Source: Nocardia vaccinii NBRC 15922 (GTDB taxonomy: Bacteria; Actinomycetota; Actinomycetes; Mycobacteriales; Mycobacteriaceae). Taken from it: 64,000 nt of DNA. Within the stretch, counting starts at the first letter, position 1, and each line of letters begins with the position of its first letter. The position numbers and the translations under genes are program-made. Shown here one piece after another: positions 8,701 to 18,644 of this stretch. Location: the NCBI RefSeq assembly GCF_001613305.1, contig NZ_BDCC01000009.1:124001-188000 (forward strand), given 5' to 3'. Below the pieces are notes generated by a model. That model worked only from the letters and a program-made list of their open reading frames with translations. It was not told where the DNA came from and made no database searches.

Positions 8701-9798
8701 TCAACGGCTTTCGATCGACGACCGCTTCGCCCGACGCAATCGGGGCAGCAGTGTCGCGGTGGCCGCACCCACGCCGAACAACACCGCGCCCGTCTTCGCG
8801 GTCATCCCGGCCGACATCCGCGGCTGAATCACCGCGGGGCCGGGCGGTGGCACTTCGGCCTCGAGGATGTTCTCACGGGCCGTGGCCGCCCAGGCGGTAG
8901 CGAACAGGATGATGCGCGCGGTGATGTAAGCGAAGACCATCAGACCCAGGATCGGCCCGAAGGCGACACCCGCCGGGCTGGTCAGGACCTGTTTGAGGTA
9001 GTAGCTGGCGACCTGTTTCCACACCTCGAAGGCAATCGCCGCGATCAACGCCGCCTTACCCGCGCTGATCAGGGTGACCGGCTGGCGCGGCAGGCGCGCG
9101 ATCACCCAGGCGAATACCGCCCAGGACGCGAGCACCGCCAGGACCAGCGACAATATCGTGAGCAGCAGGCCGACACCGGGGGCGTTCCGCAGGTGGATCA
9201 CGGTGAGCAGCTGGTGGCCCAGATCGCTCGTGGCCAGCGCCGACAATCCGAACGAGATCACCAGCGCGACACCGAGGCCGAGCAGCGCTATCACATCGGA
9301 GAGTTTGGTTCGAAACCAATTACCTTGCGGTGCTTGCTGTTCCCACTGCTCGGTCAACGCGGCACGCAGGTTCGCCATCCAGCCCAGCCCGGCGTAGAAC
9401 GCGCCGACCAGACCGATGATCCCGACGCTGGTGCGGGATTTGACGGCCTGATCGACCAGACTGTTGACCTGATCGCCCAGCGATCCGGGAATATTCGCGA
9501 CGATCTTGTCCTGCATCTCCGTCAGCAGATGCGGATTGTGCGACAGCACGAATCCGGCCACCGCGAAGGCGACCATCAGCATCGGAAACAGCGACAGCAC
9601 AGTGAAGTACGTGATTCCGGCCGCGTAGTAGTCGCCGCGCTGGCGCTGATAACTGGCGCCGGCCCGGACCAGGTGGTCCAGCCAGGGGCGGGTCCGGACC
9701 GCGCCCGAGATCCGCGCCTTGATCCCGTCGAACACCCAACCTCCCGCAACCGCTCGGATGTCCGCGGCGGGCGCCGACTTCAGCACACCAACCCGCAC
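8701..9798 (-). CDS. YihY/YhjD-family inner membrane protein
   Basis: 365 residues if the GTG at 9798 is the start; the RBS is weak and the exact start is uncertain. About six membrane segments and the GDYYAAGITYFTVLSLFPML stretch near residue 50 are typical of the YihY/BrkB family (once annotated as RNase BN). The C-terminus is basic. Molecular function is not settled for the family. It follows trpS on the same strand by 89 bases, the same neighbour as in mycobacteria, and may be co-transcribed. Confidence 0.8.
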   Translation of the reverse strand: MRVGVLKSAPAADIRAVAGGWVFDGIKARISGAVRTRPWLDHLVRAGASYQRQRGDYYAAGITYFTVLSLFPMLMVAFAVAGFVLSHNPHLLTEMQDKIVANIPGSLGDQVNSLVDQAVKSRTSVGIIGLVGAFYAGLGWMANLRAALTEQWEQQAPQGNWFRTKLSDVIALLGLGVALVISFGLSALATSDLGHQLLTVIHLRNAPGVGLLLTILSLVLAVLASWAVFAWVIARLPRQPVTLISAGKAALIAAIAFEVWKQVASYYLKQVLTSPAGVAFGPILGLMVFAYITARIILFATAWAATARENILEAEVPPPGPAVIQPRMSAGMTAKTGAVLFGVGAATATLLPRLRRAKRSSIESR

Positions 9799-9887
9799 GG
9801 ACGGTAACTCGACTGGTCGATCTTCGCTCAGGGCATACCCGCACGGGCCCCGGCTACGCCCGCGAGGCCCACTCTTCTCGCACGGAT

Positions 9888-10922
<1,035 letters not shown>

Positions 10923-11034
10923 CTAGCTCCCCGGCCTACCCGGGAATTCAGCGTGCCGCAGGCGTGACGCTGATAGTTTGCCATGTAGTCGCAACATTTG
11001 CCGCCGCGTGGCCCCTTACATCCGAAGGAGCGAT

Positions 11035-11451
11035 ATGAGCAGTGACGCAGAAGATGGACAGCTGAAAGAAGTGCTGTCAGTCGACGATTGCTGGGATTTG
11101 CTCGCCAGCGAGCAGCTCGGCCGGCTGATCACCATTGCCGGCGGTCGGCCGGAGATCTTTCCCGTGAACTACGGCATTTCCGGCCGCGCCGTCTACTTCA
11201 AGTCGGCGGAGGGCAGCAAGCTGGCGAGCGTGGCCGTCGCTCCGAAGGTCGCGTTCGAGGTCGACCACCGGGCCGATCGGGTCGCCTGGAGCGTCGTGAT
11301 ACACGGAGCCGCCCGTCTCGTTCAGTCGTTCGGTGAGATGGCGGCGCTCGATGAACTGGGGATCACCCCCTGGGAACTCGGCGGCAAGTACAACTATGTC
11401 GCGATCACGGCCGATGAGATCACCGGGCGCCGATTGTTCCGCACCGACTGA
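11035..11451 (+). CDS. pyridoxamine 5'-phosphate oxidase-like flavoprotein
   Basis: 138 residues from the ATG at 11035, with a strong RBS GAAGGAG ending four bases upstream. The fold pattern (LLASEQLGRLITIAGG, FPVNYGISGRAVYF, VAFEVDHRAD, WSVVIHGAARL) matches the small split-barrel flavin/F420-binding family that is common in actinobacteria. These proteins bind FMN, F420 or haem-breakdown cofactors. The substrate cannot be told here. It is not a true PdxH, being too short and lacking the PdxH C-terminal signature. Confidence 0.75.
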   Translation: MSSDAEDGQLKEVLSVDDCWDLLASEQLGRLITIAGGRPEIFPVNYGISGRAVYFKSAEGSKLASVAVAPKVAFEVDHRADRVAWSVVIHGAARLVQSFGEMAALDELGITPWELGGKYNYVAITADEITGRRLFRTD

Positions 11452-11481
11452 TCGTCGCAGCTTGCGCGGCGGTTCCCCGGT

Positions 11482-12414
11482 TCAGACCGCATGCCGTTCG
11501 GCGTAGCTGCGGGGATCCACCCCGGGCATGCTGGGGCGGCCCGAGCCGACGAGTTCCTTTTCGCGACGACCGAGCATGCGGTAGACCGGGGCGCTGGGGC
11601 CGGCCAGGGTGCCGTGCAGGACACGTGGAGTCAGGGGTACGGAGGTGTGGGCGGTGCGGACCGCGCGGGACAGGGTGCGGAAGGCCAACTCCTCGCGGCG
11701 GCCCCAGCGGATGTCGTACATCTCGCGGATACGCGGCGGCAGGCTGCCCTGGACCAGCAGATGCACGCTGTTCACGACCTGGTTCAGCGGGAGCGGCAGT
11801 GGATAGGGCACCTGCTGCCCGGCCAGATACGAGCCGACCAGGCGGGCCTCGTCGGTGAGGTACAGCGCCTCGGACGCGAGATAGCCATCGAAATAGCGGC
11901 GGAATCCCGGATAGCTCGCGGGCGCGGACTCGCGCGGCATGCCGAAGAGTTCGCCCCAGTACACGTAGTCCTGATACAGATCCTCGCGCTCGGTCGCGGT
12001 GAGCCTGCGGACCAGCAGATCGTGCATCACCTCGGCGGAGTCGAAGGTGAAGGCCATGGTCATGAACATCAGATGCGGATCGTGCGCGGAATAGGCCGTC
12101 CCCGCGGGGTGCTGCGCGCCGGCGTCCTCGGGCAGCTCGCCGTGCACCTTCGCATGTTTCTTGTCGGTGTACGAGCGCGCCCGATCGGCCTCGGCCTTGC
12201 TGCCGAGTGCGACGGCCTCGAACAACCGCCCGGTGATGGCCAACCGGGTGTACGGCGTCGTGCGGTGCGCGGTGTGCTCCGCGGTCCCGACGTACAGCAG
12301 CGGATTCACCGCTCCGACGACCAGCGCGCGCTGCCCGTAGGTGAGGCCGACCGCCCGCTTGCGCATGACACGGCGAATCATCGAATCGTCGGCGAAATAA
12401 CCGGACTCGGGCAT
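11482..12414 (-). CDS. DUF2236 (latex-clearing/MpaB-type) oxygenase-like protein
   Basis: 310 residues from the ATG at 12414, which has an excellent RBS CGAGGAGG. The sequence fits the ER-bound-oxygenase/DUF2236 family (the family of rubber oxygenase Lcp and mycophenolic MpaB), with candidate haem-region residues in the RKRAVGLTYGQRALVVGAV and HDPHLMFMTMAF stretches. The family includes b-type haem oxygenases, but most actinobacterial members are uncharacterised. It is divergent from a tetR gene across a 99-bp gap with two tandem inverted repeats, so it is almost certainly a target of that regulator. Confidence 0.8.
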   Translation of the reverse strand: MPESGYFADDSMIRRVMRKRAVGLTYGQRALVVGAVNPLLYVGTAEHTAHRTTPYTRLAITGRLFEAVALGSKAEADRARSYTDKKHAKVHGELPEDAGAQHPAGTAYSAHDPHLMFMTMAFTFDSAEVMHDLLVRRLTATEREDLYQDYVYWGELFGMPRESAPASYPGFRRYFDGYLASEALYLTDEARLVGSYLAGQQVPYPLPLPLNQVVNSVHLLVQGSLPPRIREMYDIRWGRREELAFRTLSRAVRTAHTSVPLTPRVLHGTLAGPSAPVYRMLGRREKELVGSGRPSMPGVDPRSYAERHAV

Positions 12415-12435
12415 CGTTGCCTCCTCGTTCGAAAC

Positions 12436-12495
12436 ATCTGGCAAAAGCATCCCCCAGATCGACAATTCTGGCAATGGCAAGAACCAGAATTGTCG
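12436..12495. promoter_or_regulatory. duplicated TetR operator between divergent genes
   Basis: Two inverted repeats of identical layout, TCTGG-N12-CCAGA, lie at 12437-12458 and 12467-12488, exactly 30 bp (about three helical turns) apart. The second extends to 12-bp perfect arms (CGACAATTCTGG at 12460-12471 and CCAGAATTGTCG at 12484-12495). They sit between the DUF2236 and tetR starts, where a TetR dimer pair could control both promoters. Confidence 0.8.
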
Positions 12496-12513
12496 GCATG
12501 ACAGAATCGACGG

Positions 12514-13149
12514 ATGGCAGCGCAACGCACCTACGGCGGAGTCTCCGCGCAGGAACGCCGCGCCCAGCGCCGCGCCGCCCTGCTCGAGGCCGCACTCGAC
12601 ATCATCGGCACCGAGGGCCTGGACCGCCTGACCGTGGCCGGGCTGTGCACCCGAGCCGGGCTGAACGAGCGCTACTACTACGAGAATTTCGACGGCCGCG
12701 ATGCCGTGCTGATCGCGCTGTTCGACGGCATCGCCGAGGAACTCGCCACGGCCATCCTGGCCGCGGCGCAGGACGCGCCCACCGACACCTACGGACGCGC
12801 GCACGCGGCCATCGCCGCGGGTATCCACGTTCTCACCGACGATCCGCGCAAGGCGCAGATCGCGCTGATCATCAGCGCCGCGACCCCCGAGCTGCGCGCC
12901 CGGACCATGGACTCGATCCGCGGTTTCGCCGGTCTCGTCGCCGCCGAGGGCAGCAACTTCTACGCCATCGCCGGACCGAATGCGGACCCCTCGATCGGCT
13001 TCCGCGCCACCTACCTCGTCGGCGGTCTGGTGCAGACCCTGACCAGCTGGCTGCACGGCGATCTGCCGATGACCCGCGATCAGCTCATCGATCACACCAC
13101 CGAGGTGTTCGTCCTGCTGGGCGAGGATCTGGCCCGGCGCCTGCGCTGA
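12514..13149 (+). CDS. TetR-family regulator divergent from the DUF2236 gene
   Basis: 211 residues. The N-terminal HTH (about residues 17-63: ERRAQRRAALLEAALDII through LTVAGLCTRAGLNERYYYENF) is a clear TetR DNA-binding domain. The rest is a helical ligand domain. It is probably an autoregulator and repressor of the divergent DUF2236 oxygenase through the twin palindromes at 12436-12495. The ligand is unknown. Confidence 0.88.
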   Translation: MAAQRTYGGVSAQERRAQRRAALLEAALDIIGTEGLDRLTVAGLCTRAGLNERYYYENFDGRDAVLIALFDGIAEELATAILAAAQDAPTDTYGRAHAAIAAGIHVLTDDPRKAQIALIISAATPELRARTMDSIRGFAGLVAAEGSNFYAIAGPNADPSIGFRATYLVGGLVQTLTSWLHGDLPMTRDQLIDHTTEVFVLLGEDLARRLR

Positions 13150-13183
13150 GCGCCCTCTGTCGTACCGAGCGCGGTCTACCGCC

Positions 13184-13654
13184 TCACACGCTGAGCGCGA
13201 CCACCGGCAGCCCCTCCGGCGCGGACTGCAGTACGACGCGGAACAAGCCCTGGTGTGCGGACCAGTATCGCGCGCAATCGGTCATCGCCGAGACGAACCA
13301 GGCGCGTTCGGCGGACCGCTCGGCCAGCAGCTGCGCCGAATCACGCACGACCGCAACGTATCCCGGTGCCGGACCGACGAATTCGTCCAGATCCCGCAGA
13401 CATTCGTCGAAGGCGTCCTTGTTCTGCCCGAAGTAGTACGGGAATTGGAAGGCCGCGGCGAACTCGTCGAATACGCCCGCGAGGGTGCGCATCTTCGACC
13501 CGCGCAACTCGCGCACGACATAACCCTCCGGAGCCCGGAACCGCACGCCGCTGAATCCGGCCGCGTCGACGGTCAGCGAACCCAGGACCGACGCGGTGGA
13601 CGCATCCGGCTCCGTACCGGTCAGAAAGTGTGCGAGCGTGATCGCCTCACCCAT
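13184..13654 (-). CDS. barstar-family ribonuclease inhibitor
   Basis: 156 residues from the ATG at 13654, preceded by AAGGGA eight bases upstream; an in-frame ATG at 13663 is possible. The core FDEFAAAFQFPYYFGQNKDA followed by FDECLRDLDEF matches barstar (FAxxxxFPxYYGxNLDALxDCL pattern), including the acidic helix that plugs the barnase active site. It lies 47 bases after the barnase-like gene on the same strand. A cytoplasmic inhibitor protecting the cell from its own secreted RNase is the straightforward reading. Confidence 0.85.
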   Translation of the reverse strand: MGEAITLAHFLTGTEPDASTASVLGSLTVDAAGFSGVRFRAPEGYVVRELRGSKMRTLAGVFDEFAAAFQFPYYFGQNKDAFDECLRDLDEFVGPAPGYVAVVRDSAQLLAERSAERAWFVSAMTDCARYWSAHQGLFRVVLQSAPEGLPVVALSV

Positions 13655-13701
13655 CGAGAGCATCCCTTTCGAAAACCGCCGCGAGACCCGTTCCGAGCCC
13701 G

Positions 13702-14169
13702 TCAGCGCATCCTGGTGAACGTCTTGTAGTGGTCGCCGGTGTAGTAGGCCGACCCGTCGCTGCCGGTGATGATGCGTTCGGCATCGCGGGTCTGGCCGCG
13801 CTTCTTGGGGTTGACATCCCATTCCCGGTAGCTGATCGCCTTCCCCGAGGAATCGGTCTCGGGCAGTGAGCCGCCGCGGTTCATCCACTGATCGCCGCCC
13901 TTGGTGCCGGGAGCGTTCGCCGAACCGGGCCAGCGACCCGCATCGATCTCGGTCAATGTCCGATAGGCGTGGTCGGGCACACCCGCGGCACGACTGGTAA
14001 CCGGCGCCGCGGTCCCCTTCACCTGCACCGCCGCCGCCTTCGAGGACGAGGCCGCCCCCGACGACGACTGCGACGAATGCCCATGCGAAACCAGTAGCCC
14101 GACCACGATCACGACAACGACCGCCCCGAGCCCGAGCAAACTCTGAATCTTCTTGCCGGACACCTTCAT
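13702..14169 (-). CDS. barnase-like (N1/T1) ribonuclease with N-terminal membrane/signal segment
   Basis: 155 residues from the ATG at 14169 (a GTG two codons earlier is possible). Residues about 8-28 (IQSLLGLGAVVVVIVVGLLV) form a signal peptide or anchor, then comes a Ser/Ala-rich linker. The catalytic domain ends with YREWDV (Glu of the barnase YREADI), the DAERII segment and TGDHYKTFTRMR (His of barnase DHYQTFTKIR), so the catalytic Glu, Arg and His are all kept. It would cleave RNA after purines outside the cell or at the membrane. It is paired with the barstar gene downstream. Confidence 0.88.
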   Translation of the reverse strand: MKVSGKKIQSLLGLGAVVVVIVVGLLVSHGHSSQSSSGAASSSKAAAVQVKGTAAPVTSRAAGVPDHAYRTLTEIDAGRWPGSANAPGTKGGDQWMNRGGSLPETDSSGKAISYREWDVNPKKRGQTRDAERIITGSDGSAYYTGDHYKTFTRMR

Positions 14170-14702
14170 CGGCACCGCACCGCCACACAGGCATGGTCGG
14201 ATTCCGCGATGCGGGCCAAGTTACGCGCCCCGACGGCTGCACGACTATCGGTCATGACAACCGAATCTACGTCACCTGACCATCAGCGCAACACAGCCGC
14301 AACGTCGACGCGCATACACGCGCACGGACGAAGCATGAGATCCGACAGACGCTGGAGCCGCGATCGAGGCAGTCCTCCATCGGAGTAAACGTCGCGGCAA
14401 AGCAAGCCACAGCGTGTGGGAATGTCCCAGCGGGAAGCACCCGGCCACGATCCCGGACGGCCACGTCTCCAGCCGACCGGGAGTGGTCCGCAGTCGCAAG
14501 GCAATCGCCGACTGCGACTGTCGCTGAGAGCTGATCAACTCGAAGCTCGTCGGGTCGACGGTGGCACCCGAAGCGGTACTCGAGGCAGTTCGTACGTGAG
14601 CGAAAGCGCGAGGCCGGATATTCACACTCGGGACGGACCGACCCGCACAAGGCTGAGCGACTCACCACTGCTTCTCGACCCGAATTCCGTTACCGGACAG
14701 GC
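14170..14702. other. 533-bp gap without a supported gene
   Basis: Open frames of up to 133 codons exist on both strands, but they overlap each other, have poor composition and show no recognisable domain or RBS. The region should hold the barnase-like promoter on the minus strand. No repeat or RNA gene was seen. Confidence 0.5.
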
Positions 14703-15491
14703 TCAGCGGTACTGCACCGTCACCGGGGCGTGGTCGGACCAGCGCAGGTGGTAGTCGGGGGCGCGTTCGACGACGGCCTGTTTGGCGCGGGCGGCTATCT
14801 CGCCGCGGGCGAGTTGGTAATCAATTCTCCAGCCGGCGTCGTTGTCGAAGGCCCGGCCGCGGTAGGACCACCAGCTGTACGGACCGGGGACTCCGGGGTG
14901 CAGGGTGCGGACGACGTCCACGTAGCCCGCGGCGATCATCTCGTCGAGCCAGGCGCGTTCGCCGGGGAGGAAACCCGCGTTCTTGATGTTGCCCTTCCAG
15001 TTCTTGATGTCCAGTTCGGTGTGTGCGACGTTCCAGTCGCCGGTGATCACGAAATTGCCGGTCTGCGCCTTCATATGTGCGCCGAGCTCGGCCAGGAAGC
15101 GGTACTTCTCGTCCTGCAGCGGCGTATCGGCCTCGCCGGTGTGCACGTAGACGCTGGCTACGGTGAGTTCGTCGAATTCGGCCTCGATGTAGCGGCCGAG
15201 TCCGTCGAATTCCGCACTGCCGAATCCGATTCGCACCGCCACCGGCTCCCGACGGGACAGGATCGCGACTCCGGCGCGGCCCTTCGTGCCCGGCTCGGCA
15301 AGTGCGAGATGCCATCCGGCATCGAGAGCGGGCCCCAGGGCCTTGCGAGTCTGCTCATCGGTCGCGCGCGTCTCCTGCAGGCAGATGACGTCGGCCTCGG
15401 TGGCCGCGAGCCACTCGAGCATTCCTTTACCCGTCTTACCGGTGGCCGCGCGCACCCCGTTCACGTTGATCGTACTGATGATATTGGCCAC
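14703..15491 (-). CDS. xthA: exodeoxyribonuclease III (AP endonuclease family)
   Basis: 262 residues if the GTG at 15491 is used; a TTG at 15506 is also in frame. Exonuclease-endonuclease-phosphatase fold: NVNGVRA at the N-terminus, CLQETRA (metal-binding Glu), GDWNVAHTELDIKN (catalytic Asp/Asn), a YSWWSYRGRAFDNDAGWRID stretch and the C-terminal SDHAPV (catalytic Asp-His). It would incise abasic sites and remove 3'-blocking groups in base-excision repair. It diverges from the hydrolase gene at 15555. Confidence 0.93.
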   Translation of the reverse strand: MANIISTINVNGVRAATGKTGKGMLEWLAATEADVICLQETRATDEQTRKALGPALDAGWHLALAEPGTKGRAGVAILSRREPVAVRIGFGSAEFDGLGRYIEAEFDELTVASVYVHTGEADTPLQDEKYRFLAELGAHMKAQTGNFVITGDWNVAHTELDIKNWKGNIKNAGFLPGERAWLDEMIAAGYVDVVRTLHPGVPGPYSWWSYRGRAFDNDAGWRIDYQLARGEIAARAKQAVVERAPDYHLRWSDHAPVTVQYR

Positions 15492-15554
15492 CGGAAGACC
15501 GTACAATGCTGGTCAGACACACTCCCTGCGGACACCGTCGTCCAGGAAGGGGTG

Positions 15555-16403
15555 ATGACGATGATGTCAGGCACCGCCCCGCTCATGCCGACCAAAGCCC
15601 TGCACACGGGCTCGGGCGACCCCCTTCTGCTACTGCACGGATTCATGCTCTCCCCGCATTGCTGGGAATCCGTGGCGCAGCGACTGTCCAGCACCTGCGA
15701 GGTGTACGCCCCGGCCCTGCGCGGCCACTGGGGCGGCCCCGCCCTCGACGGCTGGCGCGTCGACATCGCCACACTCGCCGATCAGATCGAGGATCAAATC
15801 GACGAATTGGGTTGGCGCACTTGTCATATCGCGGGCAATTCACTCGGCGGCTGGGTCGGCTTCGAACTCGCCCGCCGCGGCCGGGCCCGGACCCTGACCG
15901 CGATCGCTCCGGCCGGCGGCTGGGCGAGCCCGTCACTGATGCAGATCCGGGTCGGCCTGAAATTCCTTTCGCTGGTACCGGTGGTGCAGGTCGGCAGGCG
16001 GGTCGGAAGTTCGATCGGATTGAGCGCTCCGGCAAGGCAATTCGCGGCCATGATCCTGAGCAAGAACACCTCGGCGGTGCCGCGGCGACTGCTGGAGGCG
16101 GCACTCACCTCGGCGATGAACTGCCCGGCGATGCTACCCCTGCTCACCGGCGGACTCCGGATGCCGGCACTCGAGGACATGTCCACACTGCGCACGCCGG
16201 TGCGCCTGCTGATGTGCGAGAACGACCGGGTGATCCCGAATCAGCCCTATGCACAACGATTCCTGCGTGAACTGCCCGAAGCCTCCGATCGGATACTGAT
16301 GCACGGGGTCGGGCATGTACCGATGCTGGAGGCTCCGGACCGGATCGCCACGCTGATCGCGGAGCACGTCTACGCCAGCAGGACACATCTACGAGCTGTG
16401 TAA
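15555..16403 (+). CDS. alpha/beta-fold hydrolase
   Basis: 282 residues from the ATG at 15555, with AGGAAGG upstream; ATG 15561 is an alternative. LLLLHGFMLSPHCWE holds the oxyanion-hole HG motif, IAGNSLGGWVG the nucleophile elbow (GNSLGG, Ser), VRLLMCENDRV the acid, and GVGHVPMLEAPD the catalytic His. The triad is complete. The substrate is not predictable; it resembles general esterases. It converges with the acyl-CoA dehydrogenase gene, ten bases away. Confidence 0.85.
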   Translation: MTMMSGTAPLMPTKALHTGSGDPLLLLHGFMLSPHCWESVAQRLSSTCEVYAPALRGHWGGPALDGWRVDIATLADQIEDQIDELGWRTCHIAGNSLGGWVGFELARRGRARTLTAIAPAGGWASPSLMQIRVGLKFLSLVPVVQVGRRVGSSIGLSAPARQFAAMILSKNTSAVPRRLLEAALTSAMNCPAMLPLLTGGLRMPALEDMSTLRTPVRLLMCENDRVIPNQPYAQRFLRELPEASDRILMHGVGHVPMLEAPDRIATLIAEHVYASRTHLRAV

Positions 16404-16412
16404 TCGGCGTAG

Positions 16413-17666
16413 CTACTGCCCCAATAGCCCCTTGGCCACGTGCGTCACCTGGATTTCGTTGCTGCCCGCGTAGATCATCAGGGATTTGGCGTCGCGGGCC
16501 AGTTGTTCCACGCGGTATTCGGTCATGTAGCCGTTTCCGCCGAAGAGCTGGATGGCGTCCATGGCCACCTCGGTGGCCGCTTCGGAGGAGTAGAGCTTCA
16601 TGGCCGACGCCTCGGCGAGAGATGGCGGTTTACCGGCCTGGGTGCTTTCCAGGGCGTTGAAGACCATGTTCTGCACGTTGATTCGCGCGACCTCCATCTT
16701 CGCCAGTTTGAGCTGGATGAGCTGGAAGCGGCCGATCTCCTGACCCCACAGGGTGCGGCTCTTGGCGTAATCGATGCACAGGCGGTGACATTCGTTGATG
16801 ATGCCCAGGGCCATGAACGCCACCCCGATGCGCTCGGCGGTGAAACTCGAACGGGCGCTTTCGCGTCCGTCGCCGCCCTTGTGCTCCTCGGTCTCCCCCA
16901 GCAGGCGATCGCGGCCCAGGCGCACGTTGTCGAAGAACAATTCACCGGTCGGCGAGGCGTGCAGGCCCATCTTCCGGAACGGTTTGCCCTGGGTGAAGCC
17001 CTCCATCCCCTTGTCCAGCACGAAGGTCAGCACCTTGCGATCGCGACGATCCGCACCGTCGCCCTCGTCGAGCTTGGCGTAGACGATCACCGTATCGGCG
17101 TACGGGCCGTTGGTGATGAACGTCTTGCGACCGTTGAGGATGTAGTCCTCGCCGTCGCGGCGGACGTAGGTCTTCATCCCGCCGAACGCGTCCGACCCCG
17201 AATCCGGCTCGGTGATCGCCCACGCCGCAACCTTTTTCATCGTCACGATGTCGGCGAGCCAGCGCTCCTTCTGCGCGAGCGTGCCCCGGGACATGATGGT
17301 GGCCGCGCCGAGCCCCAGGCTGACGCCCATCGCGGACACCAGCCCCATGCAGACACCGGACAACTCGCCGATCAGCACCGCCATCATCGACTGCTGTCCG
17401 CCGAACGGTCCACCGCCGGTGGATTTCTCCGACTCGGGCGGTTCCGCCCGCCCCGCGTCGGCCCGCGCCCGCTCCTTGGCGAGCATCTTCTCGACCGATT
17501 CCGCACCGAGCGCATCGATGCCGAACTCCGCGAACAATTTCCGGATGATCGGATACGGCGTCATCTCGCCGCTCTCCATCGCATCCACATGCGGCCGAAC
17601 CTGCTTGTCGATGAACCCGCGCACTGCGGCGCGGATCATCTCGTCGGTCTCGGACCATTCGAACAT
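16413..17666 (-). CDS. acyl-CoA dehydrogenase, last gene of the thioester operon
   Basis: 417 residues. FAD-dependent alpha,beta-dehydrogenation of an acyl-CoA. Signatures: WAITEPDSGSDAFGGMKT, TFITNGPYADTVIVYAKL, GGNGYMTEYRVEQLARDAK and the C-terminal SNEIQ. An extra charged, Gly-rich insert (about residues 62-92, ending GGGPFGGQ) follows the first helices. At the position where many family members have YEGT with the catalytic Glu, this one reads IYAGSNEIQ, so the base must be elsewhere (as in isovaleryl-CoA dehydrogenase types) or be missing. It follows the SDR gene by 33 bases. Confidence 0.88.
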   Translation of the reverse strand: MFEWSETDEMIRAAVRGFIDKQVRPHVDAMESGEMTPYPIIRKLFAEFGIDALGAESVEKMLAKERARADAGRAEPPESEKSTGGGPFGGQQSMMAVLIGELSGVCMGLVSAMGVSLGLGAATIMSRGTLAQKERWLADIVTMKKVAAWAITEPDSGSDAFGGMKTYVRRDGEDYILNGRKTFITNGPYADTVIVYAKLDEGDGADRRDRKVLTFVLDKGMEGFTQGKPFRKMGLHASPTGELFFDNVRLGRDRLLGETEEHKGGDGRESARSSFTAERIGVAFMALGIINECHRLCIDYAKSRTLWGQEIGRFQLIQLKLAKMEVARINVQNMVFNALESTQAGKPPSLAEASAMKLYSSEAATEVAMDAIQLFGGNGYMTEYRVEQLARDAKSLMIYAGSNEIQVTHVAKGLLGQ

Positions 17667-17699
17667 CGTTGTCCTCCAAACTTTTCCAGCCGGGCGCGA

Positions 17700-18572
17700 T
17701 CAGGGCAACCGGGCGGAGATATCGTCGATCGTCCAGGGGCCCTCGGTCTCGATCGTCTTCACGTCGTGCCAGCCCGCCAGCTCGGAAATGGCCCCGCCCT
17801 GCACCGCGAACACCTTGCCGGTCATCGGACACCTGTCCGAGGCCAGATAGGCGACCAGCGGGGAGATATTGGCCGGGCTGAACGCGTCGAACTCGCCCTC
17901 GGGGACCTCGGCGGCGAAGATCGCGCCCATACCGGGCGTGGCGAGGGTCAGCCGGGTGCGCGCCATCGGGGCGATCGCGTTGACCCGTACGCCGTATCGG
18001 TCGAGCTCCTCGGCGGCGACCAGCGTCAGCGCGGCGATTGCGGCCTTGGCCGCACCGTAATTCGCCTGTCCCGCATTCGGAATCGTGACGCCCGAGGCCG
18101 AGGCGGTGTTGACCACCGCGGCGGTGGGCTGATTCCCGGCCTTGGACTGATCCTTCCAGTACGCGGCGGCATGCCGCAGCACGTTGAAATGCCCCTTCAG
18201 GTGGACCGCGATCACCGCGTCCCACTGCGCTTCCTCGAGGCCCGCGACGAATCCGTCCCGCAGGATGCCGGCGTTGTTGACCACCACGTCGAGTCGGCCG
18301 AATTCCGAAACAGCCTGATCCACCAGGTTTTTCGCACCATCCCACAGCGCGACGCTGTCGGTGTTGGCGTAGGCGCGGCCGCCCGCGGCGAGAATCTCGT
18401 GCACCACCTCCTGCGCCGGGCCGCTGTCTGCGCCCTCACCGGCATTGTCGCCGCCGAGGTCGTTGACCACCACGCTCGCGCCCTCGCGGGCGAACAGCAA
18501 CGCGTGCTCGCGGCCGATCCCCCGGCCGCCACCGGTGATGACCGCGACCTTGCCCTCCAATGCACCCATCAT
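17700..18572 (-). CDS. short-chain dehydrogenase, 3-hydroxyacyl-CoA dehydrogenase-like
   Basis: 290 residues, SDR fold. TGGGRGIGREHA is the cofactor motif, NNAG is in VVVNNAGILRDG, and the catalytic Ser/Tyr/Lys appear as NTASASG and YGAAKAA. The extended N-terminal pattern KVAVITGGGRGIGREHALLF with VVVNDLGG and the RDGFV stretch resembles the dehydrogenase part of MFE-2 and mycobacterial Hsd4A-type enzymes, which act on 3-hydroxyacyl-CoA. Set between a MaoC hydratase and an acyl-CoA dehydrogenase, this is the likely role. The substrate chain is unknown. Confidence 0.83.
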   Translation of the reverse strand: MMGALEGKVAVITGGGRGIGREHALLFAREGASVVVNDLGGDNAGEGADSGPAQEVVHEILAAGGRAYANTDSVALWDGAKNLVDQAVSEFGRLDVVVNNAGILRDGFVAGLEEAQWDAVIAVHLKGHFNVLRHAAAYWKDQSKAGNQPTAAVVNTASASGVTIPNAGQANYGAAKAAIAALTLVAAEELDRYGVRVNAIAPMARTRLTLATPGMGAIFAAEVPEGEFDAFSPANISPLVAYLASDRCPMTGKVFAVQGGAISELAGWHDVKTIETEGPWTIDDISARLP

Positions 18573-18644
18573 TTCTCCTGTTCGATGTGTCCGGGAGCCC
18601 GGCGGCGTTCGGTTCGCGATACGCGCGCCGGGCGAGGCGGAACG

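Noticed and set aside
14267..14668. 133-codon frame in the gap before xthA
   Set aside because: Cys/Arg-rich, overlapped by other frames, no RBS or recognisable family.
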